Shown: positions 53,152-61,765 of the stretch, piece by piece
Layout: every line of letters begins with the position of its first letter
How positions within the stretch are numbered: position 1 is the first letter of the stretch
NCBI RefSeq assembly: GCF_000621325.1
Contig: NZ_JHYQ01000002.1
Span: 1 to 64,000, forward strand
Reading direction: 5' to 3'
Origin: Thiothrix lacustris DSM 21227
GTDB lineage: Bacteria; Pseudomonadota; Gammaproteobacteria; Thiotrichales; Thiotrichaceae
DNA length: 64,000 nucleotides
Program-made: the position numbers and the translations under genes
Notes under the pieces: model-generated
Told to the model about the DNA's origin: nothing
The model's database searches: none
What the model saw: the letters and a program-made list of their open reading frames with translations, nothing else

Positions 53152-53186
53152 AGCAAAAGGGTGAATAATCACCCCTTGCTTTCTTA
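53152..53186 (+). terminator. Terminator-like hairpin after minCDE
   Basis: GGGTGA (53159-53164), loop ATAA, TCACCC (53169-53174), flanked by AGCAAAA and CTTGCT which extend the stem imperfectly, then TTCTT. It lies between minE and a convergent gene. Confidence 0.6.
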
Positions 53187-53201
53187 GTAGCTTGTATTGG
53201 C

Positions 53202-53705
53202 TTAGCTTGCCGGTTTGTTCTGCGTGTCTTGTTTTTTGATAAAATCACTCAGTTCTTCTGCCGTAATGGCACCCGGCTGCACTGCTAGTAATTTACCTTC
53301 TGGGTTATAAACCATGAACGTGGGTGTACCGATGAAACTTTCTTTCGCGGTACTGTAGAGGTATTTGTCAATTTCTGATGGATCGCTGATTAGATTGTTG
53401 AATGTTAACCCTTGTTCATCAATGAATTTCTTAGCATTAGCCTTGCCTTCTTTACCATCTAGCGAGATGCCAATCACATCCACATCAGGATTACTCATCT
53501 CAAAATCGACCGTGTGGTGGATGCTAGCGCGACACATACGGCAATCAGATGCCCAGACCTCCATCACCGTCCACTTACCTTTACCGACTAAATTATCGAA
53601 GGTAACGGGTGTGTCTTGCATATCACTTAGGGCATTTGCAGGTGCGGTCAATAGCACCCCTTGTATGAAAAGTGCGATAATCAGCATTCGTTTACTGGAT
53701 AACAT
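53202..53705 (-). CDS. Periplasmic TlpA-like thioredoxin-fold protein
   Basis: This protein of about 167 residues has a signal peptide (KRMLIIALFIQGVLLTAPANA) and a thioredoxin fold. The active site is CRMC in VWASDCRMCRASI, with the cis-Pro in FIGTPTFMVYNPEGK. The motif differs from the WCxxC of TlpA in lacking the Trp just before the first Cys. It probably reduces or exchanges disulfides in the periplasm. The ATG at 53705 has a GAGGAA site. There is no neighbouring cytochrome-maturation gene. Confidence 0.8.
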   Translation of the reverse strand: MLSSKRMLIIALFIQGVLLTAPANALSDMQDTPVTFDNLVGKGKWTVMEVWASDCRMCRASIHHTVDFEMSNPDVDVIGISLDGKEGKANAKKFIDEQGLTFNNLISDPSEIDKYLYSTAKESFIGTPTFMVYNPEGKLLAVQPGAITAEELSDFIKKQDTQNKPAS

Positions 53706-53769
53706 GAATATAATTCCTCGAAAATAGACCATTACTAGGTTTGGATTTACATAATCGCTGATTGTATGG

Positions 53770-54450
53770 ATGCTTCTGATGTCGACAAGTTCTTTTTTAC
53801 CGATAAAGTGTTTTCTTTTTGATCTGGATGGAACGTTGCTGGATACAGCCCCCGATCTATTGGCTGCTTTGAATGCGGTGTTGTTACATGAAGGGCGTGC
53901 GCCTTATACGTTGGAACAAGCTCGCCATACCGTTTCACACGGGAGTATCGGCATGTTGGAGTTGGCTTTTGGCTCCCATCAAACCGAAGCGGAAATGGCA
54001 GCGCGGCGTGAGGTCTTCTTGGCCTATTACCAAGCTAATATCAGCCGCTATTCTCGCCTGTTTGATGCTATACCGGATGTGTTGGCTACTTTGGAGGCTG
54101 CCAATATTCCTTGGGGAATTGTGACGAATAAGCCAGAATACCTAACATTCCCTTTGCTGCAAGCCCTGAATTTACATTCGCGTCCCCGTAGTATTATTGG
54201 GGGTGATACCCTTGCCGTTGCCAAGCCGCACCCTGAGCCCTTATTGTTGGCTGCTGCACAATGTGGCATTGCGCCAGAACAGTGTTTGTATGTCGGTGAT
54301 GCTGAACGTGACATCGTTGCTGGGCGTGATGCAGGCATGAAAACGCTGATTGCCGAATGGGGCTATTTAAATCCTAACAATGAACACCATCATTGGCCTG
54401 CGGATGGCATGATATCCAATCCTGCTGATATGCTTCTTTGGCTAAATTGA
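53770..54450 (+). CDS. gph: HAD-family phosphatase, phosphoglycolate phosphatase-like
   Basis: This protein of about 226 residues has the HAD motifs in order: CFLFDLDGTLLDTAPDLLAA (nucleophile Asp), IPWGIVTNKPEYLTFPLLQA (motif II Thr), AVAKPHPEPLLLAA (motif III Lys) and CLYVGDAERDIVAGRDAGM (motif IV). Length and sequence fit Gph, which removes 2-phosphoglycolate arising from Rubisco oxygenation or DNA repair, or a closely related phosphatase such as MupP. The ATG at 53779 is an alternative start. Confidence 0.8.
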   Translation: MLLMSTSSFLPIKCFLFDLDGTLLDTAPDLLAALNAVLLHEGRAPYTLEQARHTVSHGSIGMLELAFGSHQTEAEMAARREVFLAYYQANISRYSRLFDAIPDVLATLEAANIPWGIVTNKPEYLTFPLLQALNLHSRPRSIIGGDTLAVAKPHPEPLLLAAAQCGIAPEQCLYVGDAERDIVAGRDAGMKTLIAEWGYLNPNNEHHHWPADGMISNPADMLLWLN

Positions 54451-54504
54451 TGGATAATTCGGACGTTATGCCTCGCCATTCGTCCGGGAAGGATACTAAA
54501 ACTG

Positions 54505-55434
54505 ATGCTGAAACCAATTAAAACTCGCTACTATCTGACGCTGCTGCAAATGTTGGTGGTGCTGTTTTTGCTCGGCTTTGTGGTGCTCATGAATAAAGAG
54601 CATGTCGCGCAATTTTTCTATGCAACCCAAGCAGGGCAGTTGGGGTTAGTGCTCAATGGGATCATTCTGCTGATTTTTCTGATTGGGTTAGTCCGCATGA
54701 TCTTGATGTTCCTCAGCTTTACGCGCGAGCAAGACATGTTGCAGCGTTTTATAAAGCGGGTAGCAGAGAGTGCTCCCAATCCCGTCTATGGGTTAGCCAA
54801 TGCCGCCATGATTGTAGACCGCTACCACGCCGTGCAAACCATTGCCCGTCAGCACGCGGACGTGAATCAGGCAGCTTTGGCGTCGACCTTGGCAGCGGGC
54901 ATGTCGACTCAGTTTACCCTTGTCCGCTTTGTGCATAACATTCTGATTTTGTCGGGTGTCTTTGGAACGGTAGTCTCATTGTCGATTGCGCTGATGGGGG
55001 CTGCCGGGTTACTGGATTCGCCCGAGAACATGCAACAGATGGGGACGATTATCGGGGGTATGTCCAATGCGCTCAGTACGACGATTACTGCTATTGTCTG
55101 CTACGTGTTTTTTGCGTACTTCCACCTGCGTTTGCAGGATGCCCGCACTCAGTTGCTGGTCAATATTGAAAATGTCACCACGCTTTACATCATGCCGCGC
55201 TTCCAGCACGCTGAAAACAGCCTGATGCATGACGTGGCTGTATTGGCGGCGGAATTGCGCCGTTCGGCAGAAGCCATTCACCTGATTCAGGATCGTTTTT
55301 TGCACGCGGGCGAACGTTTGCAATTGGCGGCGGATGATCTACAAGTTGCGGTGAGTCAAAGTGGCGATAATATCAAGGTGATTCGTGACTCGATCCGCGA
55401 AGGTTTCCGTCTTGACGAACAACCGAAGGGGTAG
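54505..55434 (+). CDS. MotA/TolQ-like membrane protein of an orphan two-gene system
   Basis: This 309-residue protein has four hydrophobic stretches: about residues 13-30 (LQMLVVLFLLGFVVLM), 47-70 (LVLNGIILLIFLIGLVRMIL), 145-170 (FVHNILILSGVFGTVVSLSI) and 187-210 (ALSTTITAIVCYVFFAYFHL). The last two resemble the TolQ/ExbB/MotA pore helices. A helical cytoplasmic tail follows. It ends 3 bp before a MotB-like gene, so the pair probably forms a proton-driven complex. It is neither flagellar MotA nor ZorA by sequence, and no Tol or Exb partner is nearby. Function unknown. Confidence 0.65.
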   Translation: MLKPIKTRYYLTLLQMLVVLFLLGFVVLMNKEHVAQFFYATQAGQLGLVLNGIILLIFLIGLVRMILMFLSFTREQDMLQRFIKRVAESAPNPVYGLANAAMIVDRYHAVQTIARQHADVNQAALASTLAAGMSTQFTLVRFVHNILILSGVFGTVVSLSIALMGAAGLLDSPENMQQMGTIIGGMSNALSTTITAIVCYVFFAYFHLRLQDARTQLLVNIENVTTLYIMPRFQHAENSLMHDVAVLAAELRRSAEAIHLIQDRFLHAGERLQLAADDLQVAVSQSGDNIKVIRDSIREGFRLDEQPKG

Positions 55435-55437
55435 GGC

Positions 55438-56343
55438 ATGAGTGACGGGCATTTTTCTTTCGCCTCTCTGATCAGTTCGCGGGATGAATACGAGGAGAGT
55501 TTCTGGCCTTCGTTTACCGACATCATGATGGTCATCACCATGATTTTCCTGATCGTGACGGTAGCGGTCGTGCTGACCAATACGCGCTTGCTGGATAATT
55601 TGCGCCACAGCGTGTTGGCGGAACAAGTGGCACAGCAGGAAGCCCAGCAGTCGGCGGTCGATGCGCAACGTGCCGCTCAGGAAGCACAGCGTGCCGCGCA
55701 AGAAGCCCAGAAAGCCAACCAACAAGCCGAATTTCAGCTCAAAGCCAATGCCACGCTGGAAGAACAACTCGACTACCTGCAACAGCGCACCGCTTCGCTG
55801 GAAATGGAATTACTGCGCAGCCGTGCCACGACTGAAGAAGCCCGCGCCACCAGTACCAGCAAGGATGCGGAACTTGCCCGTTTACAGGCACTTTCCAGCA
55901 CACAGGCGGACACCCTGGGTTTGCGTGACAAGGCCATTCAGGAATTGCAAATCACCTTGGAGAGCAAGGAAACTGACATGGCAGGCTTGCGCACCAAAGT
56001 GGATGAAAGCGAGAAAAAACTGCTGAGTATGCAAGGCGAATACACCGAACTCGACCAGAAATACCAGAAACTGCTCAAACCGGCGCGTTCGACCAAGGGT
56101 AAACAAGTGGTCGAAGTGGTGTATAGCAAATCCGGTTACAGCATCCGCAAACCGGGTGATGCTTCTTCACGTAGCGTCACACGGGCAGCATTGGAAAGTG
56201 AGTTAGGGGCGCTTAAAGCCCAGCACAGCACGGAGTTGTACGTGAAAGTCATTATCCCCAACAACAGCGGCTTGTCTTACAACGAAGCATGGCGTTTTAC
56301 CAGCGACATGCTGAACAAGTACGATTATTACGCTGCGCCTTAA
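55438..56343 (+). CDS. MotB-like single-span protein with long coiled coil
   Basis: This 301-residue protein has a single membrane helix at about residues 23-46 with a MotB-type acidic residue at its start (FWPSFTDIMMVITMIFLIVT, Asp28). A long heptad coiled coil follows, including the tandem AQRAAQEAQRAAQEAQKA. The C-terminal ~85 residues (VVEVVYSKSGYSIRKPGDAS, ELYVKVIIPNNSGLSYNEAW) form a small domain that is not OmpA-like, so peptidoglycan anchoring as in MotB is not evident. It is paired with the MotA-like gene and has a GGGGTAGGGC site. Function unknown; an ion-driven transducer is an inference. Confidence 0.65.
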   Translation: MSDGHFSFASLISSRDEYEESFWPSFTDIMMVITMIFLIVTVAVVLTNTRLLDNLRHSVLAEQVAQQEAQQSAVDAQRAAQEAQRAAQEAQKANQQAEFQLKANATLEEQLDYLQQRTASLEMELLRSRATTEEARATSTSKDAELARLQALSSTQADTLGLRDKAIQELQITLESKETDMAGLRTKVDESEKKLLSMQGEYTELDQKYQKLLKPARSTKGKQVVEVVYSKSGYSIRKPGDASSRSVTRAALESELGALKAQHSTELYVKVIIPNNSGLSYNEAWRFTSDMLNKYDYYAAP

Positions 56344-57080
56344 CGCTGGCGCTGACGACCTGCTTCAAACAAGCATACGCCTGTTGCGACCGAGACATTG
56401 AGGCTCGATACCTGACCCGCCATCGGAATGGAAATCAGGTAGTCGCAAGCCTCTTCGGTCAGGCGGCGTATGCCTGCACCTTCTGCACCCATCACCAAAG
56501 CCATTGGCCCTTTCAGGTCGGCTTGATACAAGGTTTGTTTGGCTTTGTCGCTGGTGCCGGTCAGCCAGATACCGCGACTTTTGAGCGTTTCCAGCGTGCG
56601 GGCAAGGTTGGTGACTGGCACAAACGGGATGATTTCCGCTGCACCAGAAGCAACTTTGCGCACGGTTGGGGTAATGCTGGCAGCGTTATCCTTGGGCGCA
56701 ATCACGGCGTGGACGCCAGCACCTTCGGCAGTACGCAAACACGCCCCTAAGTTGTGTGGGTCAGTCACGCCATCCAGCACCAACAGGAAGGGCTGCTCGG
56801 TCATGCCATCGAGCATGTCGTAGAGGTCGTTTTCTGTCCACGCTTTGAGCTTGTAATACTCGGCAACAATGCCTTGGTGGCGGTTGTTACCGGCGAGTTT
56901 GTCGAGCTTGTCGTCGTCGGTGAGGAAAACGCGCATCCCGCTTTCTTCCGCCATTTTTTCGAGCTTCTTCAGGCGGTCGTTGCGGCTGCGTTTGTCCAGC
57001 CAGATTTGCCCGAGATTTTCGGTATCGTTGCGCAGGGCGCTTTCAACGGCATGTACGCCGCAAATGATGGATTTTGACAT
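56340..57080 (-). CDS. rlmB: 23S rRNA (guanosine-2'-O-)-methyltransferase RlmB
   Basis: This 246-residue SpoU-type methyltransferase has the substrate-binding N-terminus (SKSIICGVHAVESALRND) and the knotted SAM domain with its three motifs: LVLDGVTDPHNLGACLRTAE, MALVMGAEGAGIRRLTEEAC and ISIPMAGQVSSLNVSVATGV. It methylates G2251 of 23S rRNA. It follows rnr with overlapping stop/start (TAATG), the common gammaproteobacterial order. Confidence 0.95.
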   Translation of the reverse strand: MSKSIICGVHAVESALRNDTENLGQIWLDKRSRNDRLKKLEKMAEESGMRVFLTDDDKLDKLAGNNRHQGIVAEYYKLKAWTENDLYDMLDGMTEQPFLLVLDGVTDPHNLGACLRTAEGAGVHAVIAPKDNAASITPTVRKVASGAAEIIPFVPVTNLARTLETLKSRGIWLTGTSDKAKQTLYQADLKGPMALVMGAEGAGIRRLTEEACDYLISIPMAGQVSSLNVSVATGVCLFEAGRQRQR

Positions 57081-59416
57081 TAGGCTTGCGGTTTCTTCTT
57101 GCGGGGTTTTTTGGCGGCAGTCTGGCTGCCTGTGGAATCGGGTTCAGCTTTGGGCTTCTTGGCTCTTGGCTTACTGGCGGGTTTGCGGCTTTTGCTGGCA
57201 GGTTTTTTACCGCGCGGTTTCTTGCTACTGTCAGCGTCGTCGCTATCCGTTTTGGCGAGTACGAAGTCGATTTTGCGTTCATCCAGATCCACCCGTGCGA
57301 CGGTGACATTGAGGGTGTCGCCGAGTCGGTAGATGCGCCCGGAATTTTCCCCGGTCAATTGGTGGCGTGCGGCATCAAAGTGGTAGTAATCGCTGGTCAG
57401 GGCGGTGATGTGGATCAGACCTTCCACGTAGATGTCTTTGAGTTCGACGAACAGGCCAAAGCCAGTCACGCCTGCGATCACGCCGCTGAAAGTTTCGCCC
57501 ACGTGTGCCTGCATGTATTCGCATTTGAGCCAGGCGGTGACATCGCGGGTGGCGTCGTCCGCACGGCGTTCGGTCATGGAGCAGTGTTCACCCAGTGCTA
57601 CCATGTCTTTGTGCGAATATTGGTACTCGCTGACTTTGCCACCACGCACCAGATGACGGATAGCGCGGTGCACCAATAGGTCAGGGTAACGGCGTATCGG
57701 TGAAGTAAAGTGGGCGTAATGGGTTTGTGCCAGCCCGAAATGCCCGTCGGAATCAGGGCTGTAAACCGCTTGCGACATGGAGCGCAGCAGTACGGTCTGG
57801 ATCAGGTGCTTGTCCGGGCGATCACCGAGGCTGTTGAGCAACTTGGTGTAATCCGCCGGGGTGGGTTCGTCGCCACCGTCGAGCGTCAGGGCTAAACCGG
57901 CGAGGAATTGGCGTACATCGGCGAGTTTTTCCGGGCTGGGGCGCTTGTGGGCGCGGTGCAGTGCAGGAATTTTATACTTGCTGAGGTAGGTTGCCGCGCA
58001 CACGTTGGCGAGGATCATGCATTCTTCGATCAGTTTGTGGGCATCGTTGCGCACGGTGGGAACAATTGCTTCGATTTTGCGTTCGGCATCGAAAACGATG
58101 CGGGTTTCGGACGTTTCAAAGTCGATTGCGCCACGGCGGTCACGCGCTTTGCGTAATACGTGGTAAAGGGAATACAGATCGTCGAGGTGTTCGCAAAGTT
58201 CTTGCGGGTGTTGGCGACGGGCTTCCATGTCACGGTCAACCACGATTTTCGCCATATCGGTGTAGGTCAGGCGAGCAGCGGAGTGCATGATGCCTTCGAC
58301 GAATTGGTAGCTGATGAGTTTGCCGCGTGCGCCAATCTGAATGTCGCAAATCATGCACAGGCGATCGACGTGTGGGTTAAGCGAGCACAGGCCGTTGGAA
58401 AGGATTTCCGGCAGCATCGGGATGACTTTGCCAGGGAAATACACGGATGTGCCGCGTTCGGTGGCTTCACGTCCGATGGCTGAGTTGGCTTTGACGTAAT
58501 GCGATACGTCGGCAATCGCAACCAATAAGCGCCAGCCGTTGCCGTCACGTTCGCAGTACACGGCATCGTCGAAGTCTTTGGCATCTTCGCCATCGATGGT
58601 GACGAATGGGGTGTCGCGTAGGTCTTCGCGATTTTTATCGGCTTTGTCAGCTTCAGGGACTTCGTAGCCGAAACGGTCGGCTTCTTCGTGGATTTCGGCT
58701 GACCATTCGTGGGGAAGCTGGTGGCTGCGGATGGCTACGTCGATTTCCATGCCGGGAGCCATGTGGTCGCCGAGCACTTCGACAATTTTGCCGGTGGGTT
58801 GGGCACGCTTGGAGGGCTGTTCAACAATCGCGGCGACTACGATTTGGCCGGGTTGGGCGTTACCTGCGGCATCAGCGGGGATGAGGATGTCTTGGCTGAT
58901 ACGGGAGTTGTCGGGGGTGACGAAGCCGATATTGCCTTCGATGAAATAGCGCCCGACGACTTGGGTGGTGCCGCGTTCTAGTACTTCTACGACAGCGCCT
59001 TCACGTCGGCCTTTGGGGTCGAGGCCGCGCACGCTGCATAGGGCGCGATCGCCATGCATCAAGCCATGCATTTGTTTGGCGTGCAGGAAGAGGTCGGGTG
59101 TGCCGTCATCCGGTTTGAGGAAGCCGAATCCGTCCGGGTGGCCGATGACGCGCCCGGCAATCAGGTCGGTGCGTTCGATAGGGACGTATTGGCGGCGGCG
59201 GTTGTATAGCAGTTGCCCATCACGCTCCATTGCCCGCAGGCGTTTTTTCAGGGCGTCAATGTCACGTTCGTCGTGCAGGTGCAGGGCTTCAGTGATGGCA
59301 ACAAAGTCTAGCGGATGGCCGTTCTCCTCCAACAACTGCAAGATAACCTCGCGGCTGGGGATGGGGTTTTCATACTTTTCGGCTTCGCGCTGACTATGGG
59401 GGTCGTTAAACTTCAA
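57080..59416 (-). CDS. rnr: Ribonuclease R
   Basis: This protein of about 778 residues has the RNase R layout: an N-terminal winged helix, two cold-shock domains (IAGRVIGHPDGFGFLKPDDG), the RNB catalytic domain with acidic ligands in IDGEDAKDFDDAVYCERDGN, and a C-terminal S1 domain (GVIAGVTGFGLFVELKDIYV). A long Lys/Pro/Arg-rich tail follows. It is a 3'-5' exonuclease for structured RNA. The start is TTG at 59416 with AAGGA 6 nt upstream; the longer frame to 59533 has no support. Confidence 0.95.
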   Translation of the reverse strand: MKFNDPHSQREAEKYENPIPSREVILQLLEENGHPLDFVAITEALHLHDERDIDALKKRLRAMERDGQLLYNRRRQYVPIERTDLIAGRVIGHPDGFGFLKPDDGTPDLFLHAKQMHGLMHGDRALCSVRGLDPKGRREGAVVEVLERGTTQVVGRYFIEGNIGFVTPDNSRISQDILIPADAAGNAQPGQIVVAAIVEQPSKRAQPTGKIVEVLGDHMAPGMEIDVAIRSHQLPHEWSAEIHEEADRFGYEVPEADKADKNREDLRDTPFVTIDGEDAKDFDDAVYCERDGNGWRLLVAIADVSHYVKANSAIGREATERGTSVYFPGKVIPMLPEILSNGLCSLNPHVDRLCMICDIQIGARGKLISYQFVEGIMHSAARLTYTDMAKIVVDRDMEARRQHPQELCEHLDDLYSLYHVLRKARDRRGAIDFETSETRIVFDAERKIEAIVPTVRNDAHKLIEECMILANVCAATYLSKYKIPALHRAHKRPSPEKLADVRQFLAGLALTLDGGDEPTPADYTKLLNSLGDRPDKHLIQTVLLRSMSQAVYSPDSDGHFGLAQTHYAHFTSPIRRYPDLLVHRAIRHLVRGGKVSEYQYSHKDMVALGEHCSMTERRADDATRDVTAWLKCEYMQAHVGETFSGVIAGVTGFGLFVELKDIYVEGLIHITALTSDYYHFDAARHQLTGENSGRIYRLGDTLNVTVARVDLDERKIDFVLAKTDSDDADSSKKPRGKKPASKSRKPASKPRAKKPKAEPDSTGSQTAAKKPRKKKPQA

Positions 59417-59493
59417 ATTGTGTCCTTGTGTGATTTGTGTTTTCGTATGGGTGCAGTGTACCAAAAAAATGTAATAAAAACGCTGTTTGGTGT

Positions 59494-59522
59494 TTGACAA
59501 GATGCCACAAGCTCTATATATT
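59494..59522 (+). promoter_or_regulatory. Strong promoter of tRNA-Leu
   Basis: TTGACA (59494-59499) and TATATT (59517-59522) are separated by 17 bp, 35 bp before the tRNA. A GC-rich discriminator (CGCCTC) follows, as in stringently controlled stable-RNA promoters. Confidence 0.75.
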
Positions 59523-59556
59523 TCGCCTCTCACAAGGCATTACTGCTTTATGAATT

Positions 59557-59643
59557 GCCGAGATGGCGGAATTGGTAGACGCGCTAGTTTCAGGTATTAG
59601 TGGGGGTAACCCCGTGGAGGTTCGAGTCCTCTTCCCGGCACCA
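59557..59643 (+). tRNA. tRNA-Leu (anticodon CAG)
   Basis: The 87-nt sequence folds as a class II tRNA: acceptor GCCGAGA with TCCCGGC (one A-C mismatch), D-arm TGGCGGAATTGGTAGACGCG, anticodon loop TTCAGGT with CAG at 59591-59593 reading CUG, and a long variable arm (TGGGGGTAACCCC). GGTTCGAGTCC is the T-arm. The CCA end is encoded (59641-59643). It is transcribed from its own promoter and ends at an intrinsic terminator. Confidence 0.95.
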
Positions 59644-59649
59644 AATTTA

Positions 59650-59679
59650 AAGGCTAGTCAGAAATGACTGGCCTTTTTT
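59650..59679 (+). terminator. Rho-independent terminator of tRNA-Leu
   Basis: AAGGCTAGTCA and TGACTGGCCTT form a stem with one G-U pair around GAAA (a stable tetraloop), followed by TTTT. Confidence 0.88.
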
Positions 59680-59699
59680 GCGTCTGGAGTAACTGTTCA

Positions 59700-60356
59700 T
59701 TGATTGATTACCATCCACCTGCCCATACTGGCCTGCAAATCCTCTATCAAGATGACTCTCTAATCGTAGTCGATAAGCCCGCTGGCCTGCTTTCCGTCCC
59801 CGGTCGTGGTGCAGATAAACAGGATTGCATGATTAGCCGAGTACAAGCCGAATTCCCCGATGCCTTAACCGTCCATCGTCTCGACATGGGTACGTCTGGC
59901 ATTATGGTGATAGCGCGGGGCAAGGCGATGGAGCGGGCGTTAAGTATCCTGTTTCAGACTCGGCAGGTACATAAACGCTACGTAGCCGTGGTGGCAGGGC
60001 AACTGGCGGAAGCGTGCGGTGAAATTAATCTGCCACTGCTCACCGATTGGCCTAACCGCCCACGCCAGATCGTCAGTTTTGAGCTGGGCAAGCCTTCCAG
60101 CACCCGCTATCAAGTGCTGGAACAGGATGCAGTGGCAAATACTACCCGCGTGGAACTCGAACCCATTACCGGGCGTACCCATCAGTTACGGGTGCATTTA
60201 CAGGCGTTGGGGCATCCGATCCTCGGTGATGAGCTATATGCTAGCGCGGAAATTCTCGCGCAAGCCCCGCGTTTGTTGTTGCACGCAGCCTGTATCCATT
60301 TTCCGCACCCGCAGTCTGGCACTATTTTGACAATTCGCAGCCCGATTCCTTTTTAA
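59700..60356 (+). CDS. rluA: RluA-family pseudouridine synthase
   Basis: This protein of about 218 residues has the RluA motifs: YQDDSLIVVDKPAGLLSVPG, the catalytic HRLDMGTSGIMVIARG (Asp in HRLD), and EPITGRTHQLRVHLQALGHP. Lacking an S4 domain and being short, it fits RluA, which modifies 23S rRNA U746 and tRNA U32, though related enzymes cannot be excluded. The start is placed at TTG 59700, with GGAG upstream; an ATG at 59664 lies inside the tRNA terminator. Confidence 0.85.
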   Translation: MIDYHPPAHTGLQILYQDDSLIVVDKPAGLLSVPGRGADKQDCMISRVQAEFPDALTVHRLDMGTSGIMVIARGKAMERALSILFQTRQVHKRYVAVVAGQLAEACGEINLPLLTDWPNRPRQIVSFELGKPSSTRYQVLEQDAVANTTRVELEPITGRTHQLRVHLQALGHPILGDELYASAEILAQAPRLLLHAACIHFPHPQSGTILTIRSPIPF

Positions 60357-60424
60357 TGGCTAGCATCCTACTCAGGTTTACGTCAAAATTCGTCCGATCG
60401 TTAGCGGGAACTCTGTGGGCTAAC

Positions 60425-60453
60425 TTAGTTCTAATGCCGTGACGACATATTAT
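60425..60453 (+). promoter_or_regulatory. Putative promoter of the OmpA lipoprotein gene
   Basis: TTAGTT (60425-60430) and TATTAT (60448-60453) with 17-bp spacing, 20 bp before the start codon. The -35 is weak. Confidence 0.35.
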
Positions 60454-60473
60454 AAATTATTGAGGTGTTCATT

Positions 60474-61121
60474 ATGAAAATTTCCATGCGTACTTTGTTG
60501 ATTGGTGCTGTTTCAGCAACGCTGATGGCTGGTTGTAGCCCTACTGGGGAAATGACCCGTGCACAACAAGGTGCTCTGATTGGGGCTATCGGTGGTGCTG
60601 TTGTTGGTAAAAACACGGGTGATAAAGACCGTGGCCACACTATCGCAGGTGCGGTCGTTGGTGGTTTGGCTGGTGCAGCCATTGGCAATTATATGGATGA
60701 GCAAGAAGCAGCTTTGCGCCAAAACTTGCAAGGTACGGGCGTAGAAGTGACTCGTCAGAATGACACTATCGTGTTGACGATGCCTGATGCAATCACGTTT
60801 GACTTTGGTCAGGCATCGGTTAAGCCACAGTTCTATGGTGTGTTAGGTGGCTTGGCTAATACCCTGAATCAGTATCCAGAAACCCGTATTCAGATCGCGG
60901 GCCATACTGACAACGTGGGTAGTGATGCATCTAACCTACAACTTTCCCAGCAACGTGCTAACGGTGTGCGCACTTATCTGGCAAGCACTGGTGTAGCCGC
61001 GCAGCGTATGCAGGCTGTAGGCTATGGTGAAAGCCGTCCGATTGCTGATAATAGCAGCGAATCTGGTCGTGCTCAAAACCGCCGTGTTGAAATTACGTTG
61101 ATTCCTTTTCAGCAGCAATAA
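60474..61121 (+). CDS. OmpA-family lipoprotein with glycine zipper
   Basis: This 215-residue protein starts at ATG 60474 with a GAGG site. The signal peptide ends in the lipobox MAGC. A glycine-zipper segment follows (ALIGAIGGAVVGKNTGDKDR, GAVVGGLAGAAIGNYMDEQE), then an OmpA-like domain: ITFDFGQASVKPQFYGVL, IQIAGHTDNVGSDASNLQLS and RAQNRRVEITLIP. It is like YiaD of Enterobacteria, probably linking the outer membrane to peptidoglycan. The zipper resembles those at 17841-18671. Confidence 0.88.
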   Translation: MKISMRTLLIGAVSATLMAGCSPTGEMTRAQQGALIGAIGGAVVGKNTGDKDRGHTIAGAVVGGLAGAAIGNYMDEQEAALRQNLQGTGVEVTRQNDTIVLTMPDAITFDFGQASVKPQFYGVLGGLANTLNQYPETRIQIAGHTDNVGSDASNLQLSQQRANGVRTYLASTGVAAQRMQAVGYGESRPIADNSSESGRAQNRRVEITLIPFQQQ

Positions 61122-61172
61122 AAACACAATAGTCGGAAAACCGGCACATAACCTATAATCCGTTATATGATT

Positions 61173-61198
61173 GAAGGCTCCATAGGGAGCCTTCTTTG
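61173..61198 (+). terminator. Terminator after the OmpA lipoprotein gene
   Basis: GAAGGCTCC (61173-61181) and GGAGCCTTC (61186-61194) form a perfect 9-bp stem with loop ATAG, then TTTG. Confidence 0.8.
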
Positions 61199-61216
61199 TA
61201 TAAAAATGGATTTAAC

Positions 61217-61765
61217 GTGCGGGAACAAATTCCAAATATCATCACAGTGATACGCATCCTTTCTATCCTGCCGATTTGTTGGCTGTTGTGGAGGGAGTCG
61301 TATGCGTTGGCGCTGGCTTTGCTGGTGTTGGCTGGTTTATCTGACGCGCTCGACGGTTTTCTGGCGCGGCGCTACAGTTGGTTTACCCGTCTGGGGGGAA
61401 TGCTTGATCCGGTGGCAGATAAGTTGTTTGTGATGGCAGTGTTCATCGTCTTTGGCCTGAAAGGGCATTTGCCGTGGTGGTTGATCGTGTTGGTGATTGG
61501 GCGTGATGTGCTGATTGTGTTAGGCGCAATTGTTTACCGACTGGTCACCGGCAGCCTGGATATGCGCCCTCTAATCATTAGTAAAATTAACACCGGATTG
61601 CAGATTTTTTTGTTGGCGACTACTTTGTTACACATCGCGCTTTTCCCGTTGCCGAGCTGGTTTAATCTGGGCTTGCAGTGGGGCGTGGCGGTGACGACTG
61701 TGCTGAGTGGCGCTGCCTATGTATTGTTGTGGAGCCGTTATGCGTGGCGGAAAGGTGAATCATGA
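61217..61765 (+). CDS. CDP-alcohol phosphatidyltransferase (PgsA type)
   Basis: This protein of about 182 residues has several membrane helices and the CDP-alcohol phosphotransferase motif DALDGFLARRYSWFTRLGGM-LDPVADK (DGxxAR...GxxxDxxxD). PgsA makes phosphatidylglycerophosphate from CDP-diacylglycerol and glycerol-3-phosphate; short size and sequence fit that role, but other alcohols are possible. The start is placed at GTG 61217; the TTG at 61196 overlaps the upstream terminator. Its stop overlaps the next start (ATGA). With hda it forms a short operon. Confidence 0.82.
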   Translation: MREQIPNIITVIRILSILPICWLLWRESYALALALLVLAGLSDALDGFLARRYSWFTRLGGMLDPVADKLFVMAVFIVFGLKGHLPWWLIVLVIGRDVLIVLGAIVYRLVTGSLDMRPLIISKINTGLQIFLLATTLLHIALFPLPSWFNLGLQWGVAVTTVLSGAAYVLLWSRYAWRKGES

